DNA of 11,781 nt from Savagea sp. (lineage in GTDB: Bacteria; Bacillota; Bacilli; Bacillales_A; Planococcaceae): positions 1 through 11,781 of the forward strand of contig JASLCF010000086.1 of NCBI GenBank assembly GCA_030146155.1, in the 5' to 3' direction. The notes below the pieces were generated by a model. It had not been told where the DNA came from, searched no databases, and saw nothing but the letters and a program-made list of their open reading frames with translations. This document shows, piece by piece, positions 6,421-11,781 of the stretch. How positions within the stretch are numbered: position 1 is the first letter of the stretch; each line of letters starts with the position of its first letter. The translations under genes were made by a program, and so were the position numbers.

Positions 6421-7481
6421 AGTGACCTCTTCCTTAAAATAACAACTAAAAAGATAATTCCACCAAATAATTCGATGACGACAGATACGACTCCTTGTGC
6501 ATTGAACACGTGATACATAAAGAAGTACGCACTTGTTAAAATAACAAATCCAATAGCTAAAGCCATAGGGAATATGTATTTATGATCATAGGTTGGCGCC
6601 GCTTGATAGCTGAGTGTCGCGACTAGAAAACCAAAGAACGTGAGTGGACCAACTAGAGCCGTTGAAACAGACATTAAGATTGCAATTAAAATTAAAATAT
6701 AAATCGTATTCAAGCGTGGACGCATTCCTAATGACGCGGCTACTCCCTGTCCTAATGCAAGAACGTTTAATCTTGAAGAGTGGCGGAATAGTAGAAAGGC
6801 CACAATAACAACGATTGGAATGACGATTGGAAAATAAGCTGCATCCGCATTGTTCACAGATCCAAATAATCTCGCCTGCAGAATATCAAATTCTGAAGGG
6901 GCAAGCACACGTCTCATAAATGTTGAAACCGAGTTTAACCCCGTTCCAATAATAATTCCTACGAGTAACATTAACTGTAGATTACCATATTTTCCGGAGA
7001 GCAACCATCCATATAAAATCAAGCTCATCATGACCATGACGACCACTTGAAATAAGAATGAACCTGTCCCACTAAAATTAATCAACGCGCCTGCACCAAA
7101 GAAGAAAATTGTACTGGTTTGAATTGTTGAATATAAAGCTTCAAACCCTAAAAGAGAAGGCGTGATGATTTTATTATTCGTAATCGATTGGAAAGCGACT
7201 GTTGCCAACCCATGACAGGCCGCCGCAATCAACATGGCAATCAATGACTCTACTCGTCTCGTTACAATCGGAATAAAAGAAGGTGAATCTATTGATACGG
7301 GATTATTATATAAAAGCAAGCCTAATGAAAAGAACACACTCAAGCCGAGTAAAGTGAGTAATAAAATCCAGTATCTTCTTTGCTCTTTTGACATACGAAA
7401 AGCTTTGGCTGTTCTTTTTTTATTACGAAGGGAGTCGTCTGTAGACGGATAACCGGTAGACCCTTGATCTAGTGACTGCAT
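6417..7481 (-). CDS. yclO: Fe-siderophore ABC importer permease (YclO-like)
   Basis: A 354-residue FecCD-family permease with about nine to ten hydrophobic helices from residue ~37 on. LALGQGVAASLG (241-252) is the conserved cytoplasmic loop after the mid-protein helices, and LVGPLTFFGFLVATLSYQ (276-293) is the coupling segment expected to contact the ATPase. The second permease of such pairs usually has this Phe-rich VGPLTFFGFL instead of GxxPFLGLIVPN. An N-terminal hydrophilic tail of ~35 residues (rich in S, D, R, K) precedes helix 1 and is longer than I expect for the family. The start is nevertheless supported by AAGGAGG about ten bases upstream, and the internal Met30 has no ribosome site. 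It begins one base after the previous permease stops and overlaps the ATPase gene by four bases. It should form a heterodimer with its neighbour in the membrane. Confidence 0.9.
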   Translation of the reverse strand: MQSLDQGSTGYPSTDDSLRNKKRTAKAFRMSKEQRRYWILLLTLLGLSVFFSLGLLLYNNPVSIDSPSFIPIVTRRVESLIAMLIAAACHGLATVAFQSITNNKIITPSLLGFEALYSTIQTSTIFFFGAGALINFSGTGSFLFQVVVMVMMSLILYGWLLSGKYGNLQLMLLVGIIIGTGLNSVSTFMRRVLAPSEFDILQARLFGSVNNADAAYFPIVIPIVVIVAFLLFRHSSRLNVLALGQGVAASLGMRPRLNTIYILILIAILMSVSTALVGPLTFFGFLVATLSYQAAPTYDHKYIFPMALAIGFVILTSAYFFMYHVFNAQGVVSVVIELFGGIIFLVVILRKRSL

Positions 7482-7482
7482 G

Positions 7483-8499
7483 TTATCTCACCCTCCTTGG
7501 CTTTCTTTGACTTAATAAAATCATTATAAAGACAATCGCGCCCACTGTTCCTAAAATTAAGGACACAGGCACTTCGAATGGCTTGATAATTGTACGGGAT
7601 AGAATATCTGCAGCTGTAATCGTACCCATCCCTATTACACATACCCAAGGTAAATTGGTCCTTAAATTATCGCCTCTAAACATCGAAACAATATTGGGGA
7701 CAATCAAGCCTAAGAAAGGTAAATTGCCGACAACTGCTGCAACAATTCCCACTGCCAAAGCAATCATCCCTGTTGCAAAGAAAATTAAAAGATTGTAATT
7801 CACACCTAGACTTTTTGCAACATCTTCCCCTAATCCAGCTAATGTTAAACGGTTAGCAAATATAAAAATGAGAACTGTCACAATAATAATCAACCACAAG
7901 TATTCATATCTCCCCACTTGCATTGGAGCAAATGAGCCAATAAACCAATTTTCAATGTTTTGTGTCATTTGGAACATCAATCCTAAAAAGGTTGATACAG
8001 AAGAAATCACTGCTCCTAACATGAGACCAATAATTGGAACGATTAACGAAGAACTCAATTTCACTCTTCTTAAAAACAAGAAAAAGACCATTGTTCCAAT
8101 GAATGAAAAGATGATAGCGCCAGTCATACGCATTAATAAAGTAGGGGCCGGGAAAATTAAATAGACAAAAAGAAGACCTAACCCCGCCCACTCAATCGTC
8201 CCCGTCGTCGTTGGTTCGACGAGCCGGTTCTGTGTAATGAGTTGCATGACTAGACCTGCCATGGACATCGCAGCCCCTGTTAAAATAAGTGCAGCCGTTC
8301 TCGGGATACGTGTAATGAAAAACATCTCCCAGCCATCTTCTTGCCCACGTATATCATAAACTCCTGTGAACAAAGAAATCACGACTAAAACAAGTACTAC
8401 GAATACCGCAAATATAAAGGATTTCGTCCATATTTTATTATGTGTAGAAAGCTGAGGTCGATGAATAACATCGACCCCAGCTGGCATATTGTTAGGCAC
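7483..8499 (-). CDS. yclN: Fe-siderophore ABC importer permease (YclN-like)
   Basis: A 338-residue FecCD-family permease with about nine to ten membrane helices. Visible family markers are RIPRTAALILTGAAMSMAGL (64-83), the EPTTTGTIEWAGLG block (95-108), LAGLGEDVAKSLG (220-232) and the ATPase-contact segment GNLPFLGLIVPNIVSMFRGD (258-277). Resemblance to B. subtilis YclN is strong, including the PTT(T/A)GTxxWAxLG block. The start is a GTG at 8499 with AAAGGAG nine bases upstream; the first in-frame ATG (codon 5) is too far from that site. It follows the binding-protein gene by 20 bp and precedes the second permease by one base. It is a cytoplasmic-membrane protein that pairs with the second permease to move the Fe-siderophore delivered by the lipoprotein. 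Confidence 0.92.
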   Translation of the reverse strand: MPNNMPAGVDVIHRPQLSTHNKIWTKSFIFAVFVVLVLVVISLFTGVYDIRGQEDGWEMFFITRIPRTAALILTGAAMSMAGLVMQLITQNRLVEPTTTGTIEWAGLGLLFVYLIFPAPTLLMRMTGAIIFSFIGTMVFFLFLRRVKLSSSLIVPIIGLMLGAVISSVSTFLGLMFQMTQNIENWFIGSFAPMQVGRYEYLWLIIIVTVLIFIFANRLTLAGLGEDVAKSLGVNYNLLIFFATGMIALAVGIVAAVVGNLPFLGLIVPNIVSMFRGDNLRTNLPWVCVIGMGTITAADILSRTIIKPFEVPVSLILGTVGAIVFIMILLSQRKPRRVR

Positions 8500-8519
8500 A
8501 GGTTAAAACTCCTTTTGAA

Positions 8520-9539
8520 CTATTTAGACAATGTATCTTTTAAAGTGTGGAATAATTCAATGTAAGTCTGAATAGATTCATTCGTATACGTATCATTTGG
8601 TGCATAAACTAAGTTCTTTTCAACAATTGCTTTTGTATTTTGAAGCGCTGGTGAATTATCAATGACGTCTTGTGCGGGTACTGCATCTTTCGCTGAGGAA
8701 ACTGCCGCATCACGATCAAGAACAAAAATCCAGTCTGGGTTACTCTGTGCAATTGCTTCTACAGAAACTTCATCTCCTTGGTGATCTGATGTCGTATCTG
8801 CTACATCTAATGCTGGTGTCCAACCGAAAATCTCATACATCGGACCCCATACACGTCCATTTCCTGGTGCTGAGTAACCAATTGTTCCACCTGAAACGAT
8901 TACACTCATTACTGTTTCTTCTGGATTGTATGCCTCTTTTGCATCTGCAATCGCTTGATCAAAATCAGCTACTAATTGGTCAGCTTCTTTATTTTTATCA
9001 AAAATCTTACCTAATGTCATTGTTGCGTCTTTCAATCCATTCACAAAATTCTCGCCTGGTTTATCGGCATTTTCAGAAACGTCGATATCTAAATTAATCA
9101 CTACAGCATTAGGTACTAATTTTTTAATTTCTTCATAATAGCTTGCAAAACGTTGACCAACGATTACTAATTGTGGGTCTACTGCCGCGATTGTTTCTAA
9201 ATTAGGTTCTCTGTGGTTACCGATATCTTTAACAGCTTCATCATTTACATAAGATAAACTTGTAGGCATGATTGGCTTTGGAGCCGCTGCTAATTTAATT
9301 CCCCAATCTTCCAATGTTTGGAATGTGCGGTTATCTAATGCAACTACTCGTTCAGGATTTACTGGAACTGTTACTTTACCCTGCGCATCTGTAATCTCTA
9401 CTGTTTCTACTTTCGGTGTATCTTCTTTATCTTTTGAACCTTCATTCGATTGTTGATCTGTTTCACCTTTTGAACTTGAGCACGCTGCTAATACAAGAAC
9501 TAAAAGTGCAGTTAAAAACGCTAGTTGGAACTTTTTCAT
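8520..9539 (-). CDS. yclQ: Fe-siderophore-binding lipoprotein (YclQ/FatB-like)
   Basis: A 339-residue substrate-binding lipoprotein. The signal peptide (KK then a hydrophobic core) ends in lipobox LAAC with Cys20 as the lipid anchor. A Ser/Glu/Lys-rich linker follows (21-45). The mature part is a helical-backbone (FecB/BtuF-type) binding fold: VPVNPERVVALDNRTFQTLEDWG (58-80), IAAVDPQLVIVGQR (117-130), SVIVSGGTIGYSAPGNGRVW (212-231) and EAIAQSNPDWIFVLDRD (261-277). These match YclQ/FatB-type receptors, which in B. subtilis bind petrobactin and its catechol precursor. The exact ligand here is not proven. The start is supported by AAGGAG seven to eight bases upstream. It is the first gene of the operon, unlike B. 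subtilis where the receptor gene is last. A Fur box lies about 85 bp upstream. Confidence 0.93.
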   Translation of the reverse strand: MKKFQLAFLTALLVLVLAACSSSKGETDQQSNEGSKDKEDTPKVETVEITDAQGKVTVPVNPERVVALDNRTFQTLEDWGIKLAAAPKPIMPTSLSYVNDEAVKDIGNHREPNLETIAAVDPQLVIVGQRFASYYEEIKKLVPNAVVINLDIDVSENADKPGENFVNGLKDATMTLGKIFDKNKEADQLVADFDQAIADAKEAYNPEETVMSVIVSGGTIGYSAPGNGRVWGPMYEIFGWTPALDVADTTSDHQGDEVSVEAIAQSNPDWIFVLDRDAAVSSAKDAVPAQDVIDNSPALQNTKAIVEKNLVYAPNDTYTNESIQTYIELFHTLKDTLSK

Positions 9540-9621
9540 TTCATTCTCTCCTTACTTTCGTAAAAGTTTTATTAATGGATAGACGTGAAAGAGGGCTGGA
9601 AAAAGCATCATTTTCTAAAAA

Positions 9622-9636
9622 TGATAATGATTCTCA
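9622..9636. promoter_or_regulatory. Fur box of the siderophore importer operon
   Basis: TGATAATGATTCTCA matches the 7-1-7 Bacillus Fur consensus TGATAATNATTATCA at 13 of the 14 defined positions. It lies about 85-100 bp ahead of the binding-protein start and just downstream of a candidate promoter, so Fur-Fe(II) would block transcription in iron-replete cells. Confidence 0.85.
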
Positions 9637-9654
9637 TTCATAACACCTAAAGCT

Positions 9655-9682
9655 AGTCTATCAGATAATCTTAATTTTTCAA
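9655..9682 (-). promoter_or_regulatory. Candidate proximal promoter of the siderophore importer operon
   Basis: On the minus strand, -35 TTGAAA (complement of 9677-9682), a 16-nt spacer and -10 TAGACT (complement of 9655-9660) point at the binding-protein gene. The predicted start lies some 10 bp before the Fur box. The boxes match consensus at 5/6 and 4/6. Confidence 0.5.
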
Positions 9683-10118
9683 TCCTTTTTCTTGTTGAAC
9701 GTTTATTCTTTTTGAGGCAAGTAACAAACGAACTCCTTCTTCTTTCTGCTTTGGGTGTGCCTACACGTCCATTTAAAGAGAGGAATTATTTTGACAATTG
9801 CGACTTGCCCCTTTATCAGTCCAAACGTTTCATCCAATTGAAGCAACGAGAAAAAGCGAATGAGCGCCCTTTTCTTCATCCTCTATCAGAATCATTCAAC
9901 GTAAGCGCGCCGGCTAAAGAATGCTTTGTCGTCGAATCGAATTCCTTTCTATACTTTCAGCTTCTCTTTTATCGTTCTCAATCTATTCTTTCTACCTGAT
10001 AGCCTGCAATCTACCAGTCACCTCTAGAGTGGTTTCAGAATGAATGGATGAGTCTCAATTCAATCAAAGCGTATTGTAAAGGATAGAACACATGATGAAA
10101 AGTCGTTTCTCATCTAAT
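9683..10118. other. Non-coding stretch between Fur-controlled promoters, no gene recognised
   Basis: No reading frame here is convincing. The longest are a 95-codon plus frame from a TTG at 9712 and a 58-codon minus frame (9879-9703); neither has a usable ribosome site or a recognisable product. A plus-strand TTGACA (9791-9796), 17-nt spacer and TATCAG (9814-9819) resembles a promoter but leads to no gene. It may be decayed coding sequence or a long leader of the importer operon. Confidence 0.5.
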
Positions 10119-10133
10119 TGATAATCATTATCA
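10119..10133. promoter_or_regulatory. Perfect Fur box
   Basis: TGATAATCATTATCA matches the 7-1-7 Bacillus Fur consensus at every defined position and is a perfect dyad. It lies about +9 to +23 relative to the predicted start of the minus-strand promoter at 10149-10177, a position suited to repression. Confidence 0.92.
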
Positions 10134-10139
10134 TCACGT

Positions 10140-10165
10140 TGCAAATTTATCATAACGAATTTGCA
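10140..10165. repeat. 8-bp inverted repeat between the Fur boxes
   Basis: TGCAAATT (10140-10147) is mirrored by AATTTGCA (10158-10165) across a 10-nt centre that contains the minus-strand -10 box. It could be a second operator or the 5' hairpin of a transcript. No family is recognised. Confidence 0.45.
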
Positions 10166-10177
10166 CCTTGTCGTCAA
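10149..10177 (-). promoter_or_regulatory. Strong sigma-A promoter flanked by two Fur boxes (minus strand)
   Basis: -35 TTGACG (complement of 10172-10177), a 17-nt spacer and -10 TATGAT (complement of 10149-10154); both boxes match at 5 of 6. One Fur box lies just upstream of the -35, the other just past the predicted start near 10142. It points toward the importer operon, about 600 bp away, with no intervening recognised gene. Confidence 0.65.
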
Positions 10178-10184
10178 CCCTTAA

Positions 10185-10213
10185 TTGAAAATCATTATCA
10201 ATTATTTTATTAT
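10185..10213 (+). promoter_or_regulatory. Sigma-A promoter with Fur box in the spacer (plus strand)
   Basis: -35 TTGAAA (10185-10190), a 17-nt spacer and -10 TATTAT (10208-10213); both boxes match at 5 of 6. The Fur box 10186-10200 covers the -35 and half the spacer. The predicted start near 10220 would make an RNA running into the hairpin at 10271-10310 and then antisense to the lipoprotein gene. Confidence 0.55.
10186..10200. promoter_or_regulatory. Near-perfect Fur box
   Basis: TGAAAATCATTATCA matches the Fur 7-1-7 consensus at 13 of 14 defined positions. It is 53 bp upstream of the perfect box when read toward the importer operon and overlaps the plus-strand promoter. Confidence 0.85.
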
Positions 10214-10270
10214 TGCTCGGGAAATGTTCAATTCTCGATTCTTTAATTGAAGTTGAATGGTATTCAAAAA

Positions 10271-10310
10271 AATCACTCCTTCAATCGACGAGTAGATTGA
10301 AGGAGTGATT
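10271..10310 (-). terminator. Intrinsic terminator of the lipoprotein gene
   Basis: AATCACTCCTTCAATC (10271-10286) pairs perfectly with 10295-10310 around an 8-nt loop. On the minus strand it is followed by a T-run (complement of 10266-10270) and starts two bases after the lipoprotein stop codon. On the plus strand the hairpin lacks a T-run. Confidence 0.88.
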
Positions 10311-10312
10311 GA

Positions 10313-11119
10313 CTATAATTCTTCTGCATTTTTTAAGATTTCTTCAGGAACTTGAACAGGCTCTAGTTCATTCATTTTGGTTAATTCTGATTCTGTATGC
10401 TGCACCATGTGCAAGTCTAAATCTTCATAGGTTAATTGCATTTCTAAATCTAGATTATAAAATTTCAGCTGTTTTGTTTCTTTATCGATGTAAAACTCAA
10501 CTTTTAAATATTCGACATCCACATGATCAAATGCGACTTCTTCTTCCAATTGAAAACGACCTGCAATACTTAATGCTGCTGTATGCTTCATTAACAGTTC
10601 ATCTTGATCCTTATCTTTTGTTTTATAACTAAGGATGTATTCGTCCACTTTTTCTTCTAATGTCATCTTGGGAGCGACCGTTTTAAACATTTCTAAATCG
10701 ACCTCTGCATGCACGTTGTCTCCACTCGCCATTAAAATTTCGTGTAGTTCAGCGGGTAGTTTAACCCAACCCTCTCCGCTATCAACAAACATTCCTTCTT
10801 CTGTAATATAAACCTCTTCCTCCGCGACATCGGATTTTCCTTTACCTGTATCAATTTCAATGGTTTGATGAAGAGTGAAAGGTTCTTTTGTTAAGTGAAT
10901 ATTTGCTTTTGTTTTAATTTGTTTCTCTTCGAGTTCATCCGATTCTTTCATCAATTGATCGACATAAATCGTACTGTACAAACTTTTATAAGTAGCCATC
11001 ACTTCCATCATGTCTGAAAAAATCTCTTTGTTTTTCTCTGCATCCGTCGTTTTCGACCCGCATGCGCCTAGTAGAAACGATAAGCTCAGTACAATGACGA
11101 GCATCCATTTTTTATTCAT
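10313..11119 (-). CDS. Lipoprotein of unknown function, DUF6612-like
   Basis: A 268-residue secreted lipoprotein. MNKKW and a hydrophobic core end in lipobox LGAC with Cys20 as anchor. The mature part is acidic, with alternating strands and helices: an N-terminal helix (~27-60, MMEVMATYKSLYST), a central VYITEEGMFVDSGEGWVKLP (103-122), and a strand-rich C-terminal half with VEYLKVEFYIDKETKQLKFY (202-221). The 'SLYST..., IHLTKEPFTLHQ..., YITEEGMFV...GEGWVKLP' progression is what I associate with the DUF6612 lipoproteins of Bacillales, which have no known role. This family call is from memory and moderate. The start is clear: AAGGAG seven bases before the ATG. It is monocistronic, with its own promoter and terminator. 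No Fur box lies upstream of it, so it is probably not part of the iron regulon despite its position. Confidence 0.85.
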   Translation of the reverse strand: MNKKWMLVIVLSLSFLLGACGSKTTDAEKNKEIFSDMMEVMATYKSLYSTIYVDQLMKESDELEEKQIKTKANIHLTKEPFTLHQTIEIDTGKGKSDVAEEEVYITEEGMFVDSGEGWVKLPAELHEILMASGDNVHAEVDLEMFKTVAPKMTLEEKVDEYILSYKTKDKDQDELLMKHTAALSIAGRFQLEEEVAFDHVDVEYLKVEFYIDKETKQLKFYNLDLEMQLTYEDLDLHMVQHTESELTKMNELEPVQVPEEILKNAEEL

Positions 11120-11164
11120 CCTGCCACTCCTTATTTTTGTTTCATCAGCTGTATCCTTTTTTCT

Positions 11165-11170
11165 ATTGTA
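11165..11170 (-). promoter_or_regulatory. Extended -10 element for the lipoprotein gene
   Basis: On the minus strand TGTTACAAT gives a TACAAT -10 (5/6) preceded by an extended TGn motif, about 45 bp ahead of the start codon. The -35 at the right distance is poor, which is usual for extended -10 promoters. Confidence 0.55.
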
Positions 11171-11225
11171 ACAGTTTTCATTTGATAAGTAGATGAACTC
11201 TTGATGAACAATTGAGTCTTTTTTA

Positions 11226-11239
11226 AAAACAGCGATTCA
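11226..11239 (-). repeat. Orphan terminator arm matching the niaP hairpin
   Basis: AAAACAGCGATTCA is identical to 2393-2406, one arm of the perfect hairpin after niaP. Read on the minus strand it is GC-containing sequence followed by TTTTTAAAAAA, like the 3' half of a terminator whose 5' arm is gone. Confidence 0.3.
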
Positions 11240-11399
11240 CAAAAGAGATACATCTATAATTGACTCCCCCTCCATCTCCTCCTGATCGCAACACAGAATC
11301 ATTTCCAGCAACACCTGACAAGGAAGAAAAACTAATTCCAAACCCACTCCGAATTTGCGAACTGATAGTCGAGATAAGTTTGAATCTTCTACTAGCGAT

Positions 11400-11440
11400 A
11401 TAAAGTGGCCAGTCACATTTTAGGTTGAAATTGGTGTCAT
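11400..11440 (+). mobile_element. Possible IS21-family end remnant
   Basis: AAAGTGGCCA (11403-11412) followed by CACATTTTAGGTTGAAATTG (11415-11434) and TGTCA (11435-11439) has the look of the terminal regions of IS21-type elements in Firmicutes, where GTGGCCA and TTGA/TGTCA blocks repeat near the ends. No istA/istB frame survives alongside. Recognition is from memory and tentative. Confidence 0.3.
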
Positions 11441-11465
11441 CAAATTAAATGAATATGCCTTTAAC

Positions 11466-11555
11466 GAAGATACACACAACGTAAGTGTGCCACTCACGCT
11501 CTGGCGGTGTGAATAGATGGAATGGTGTTGCGTGCTTGTATATCTTTCCCTCAAT
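11466..11555. repeat. Long imperfect hairpin in non-coding DNA
   Basis: Sequence at 11466-11495 (GAAGATACACACAACG onward) is roughly mirrored by 11525-11555 (GGTGTTGCGTGCTTGTATAT), with several mismatches and bulges. It could fold as RNA or be the arms of a decayed element. Nothing else is recognised in 11241-11640. Confidence 0.25.
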
Positions 11556-11647
11556 TGATTAAAAAGATGCAACTAACTTTGTCTTACTCCACCAACTGAA
11601 CAGGTGCCACTTCATCTTCACAACATTTATAAGACAATACTTTGCTT

Positions 11648-11781
11648 GGAGTGCAGGCATCGACTCAGGCAGGATTTAGCGGATCAGGCGATACCCCGCA
11701 GACGCCAATACTTAGTCATAGCCAACACTCACCTGTCGAGGAGGATTGCCGTCCGCCCTGCTGAACGCGTATGCCGAAACG
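11648..11781 (+). repeat. Degenerate GC-rich intergenic repeat of Bacillales type (partial)
   Basis: A sharp rise in GC begins near 11648. Landmarks in order are GGAGTGCAGGCATCGACTC, GGATTTAGCGGATCAGGCGA, ACCCCGCAGACGC, TGTCGAGGAGG, CCGTCCGCCCTGCTGAACGC and GAAACG. This order (GACTCctGCGGGA, AGGYGAGACCCCGCAGG, CGAGGAGG, CCGCCCGCGGAAAGCG, GGAAAtC) is that of a dispersed, structured intergenic repeat I know from many Bacillaceae/Planococcaceae genomes. The copy is decayed and may continue past the window edge. It has no supported gene: its open frame from 11575 lacks a start and ribosome site. Confidence 0.5.

Noticed and set aside
8672..9097. 141-codon Leu-rich plus frame opposite the binding lipoprotein
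   Set aside because: It is antisense to a well-supported gene, and its Leu/His-rich composition is typical of a shadow frame.
9540..9621. Riboswitch or T-box in the importer leader
   Set aside because: No terminator-antiterminator pair or known aptamer core was visible; Fur sites explain regulation.
9703..9879. 58-codon minus-strand frame starting MKKRALIRFF
   Set aside because: The basic-hydrophobic start looks attractive, but the AGAGG abuts the ATG with no spacing and the rest is low-complexity Lys/Arg with no family resemblance. It could be a decayed fragment.
9712..9999. 95-codon plus-strand frame upstream of the importer operon
   Set aside because: It starts at TTG without a ribosome site, has no recognisable protein features, and overlaps another equally weak frame on the other strand.
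10094..10114. 8-bp hairpin (GATGAAAA/TTTCTCATC) as terminator of a minus-strand small RNA
   Set aside because: It is AT-rich with a G-U pair and is not followed by a T-run on either strand.
11715..11780. Short minus frame entering from the right edge and ending at TAA (11714-11712)
   Set aside because: Only 22 codons lie inside the window and all fall in the degenerate repeat. It cannot be told from chance.
11575..11781. Plus frame open to the right window edge
   Set aside because: It has no start codon with a usable ribosome site and runs through the GC-rich repeat, where stop codons are scarce by composition.

Overview
The window looks like the chromosome of a low-GC Gram-positive (Firmicutes), most likely Bacillales (Bacillaceae/Planococcaceae-like). 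Strong purine-rich Shine-Dalgarno sites, sigma-A promoters, U-tailed terminators and two lipobox lipoproteins support this. The recognisable proteins also resemble Bacillus subtilis YkvI, BmrA, NiaP (YceI) and YclN/O/P/Q, and a GC-rich intergenic repeat of Bacillales type sits at the right edge. The species cannot be named from the sequence alone.

Layout, left to right. (1) 1-341, minus: 5' part of a YkvI-type membrane protein, cut by the window edge. (2) 500-2239, minus: BmrA-type homodimeric ABC multidrug exporter with its own terminator. (3) 2565-3767, minus: niacin permease NiaP, with a candidate operator in its leader. (4) 4067-4772, plus: a two-gene unit made of a fused YjdI-type [4Fe-4S] plus CDGSH-type iron-sulfur protein and a YjdJ-like small acetyltransferase. 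It ends at a perfect hairpin shared with the convergent next gene. (5) 4808-5596, minus: an unrecognised 262-residue cytosolic protein. (6) 5668-9539, minus: a complete four-gene Fe-siderophore ABC importer in the order binding lipoprotein, permease, permease, ATPase, with tight or overlapping junctions and a Fur box upstream. (7) 9540-10312: about 770 bp with no convincing gene. It holds a perfect and a near-perfect Fur box around overlapping opposed promoters. (8) 10313-11119, minus: a lipoprotein resembling the DUF6612 group, with a clear terminator. (9) 11120-11781: about 660 bp of non-coding, apparently decayed sequence with a possible IS21-type end and the degenerate GC-rich repeat.

Iron is the common thread. 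Three Fur boxes lie upstream of the importer, two of them around a promoter cluster that serves no obvious gene, and an Fe-S protein gene lies nearby. The most interesting element is that Fur-controlled promoter cluster (10119-10213). It could drive a small RNA, supply a distal promoter with a roughly 600-nt leader for the importer, or be the remnant of a lost iron gene. No CRISPR array, tRNA, rRNA or intact mobile element was seen.
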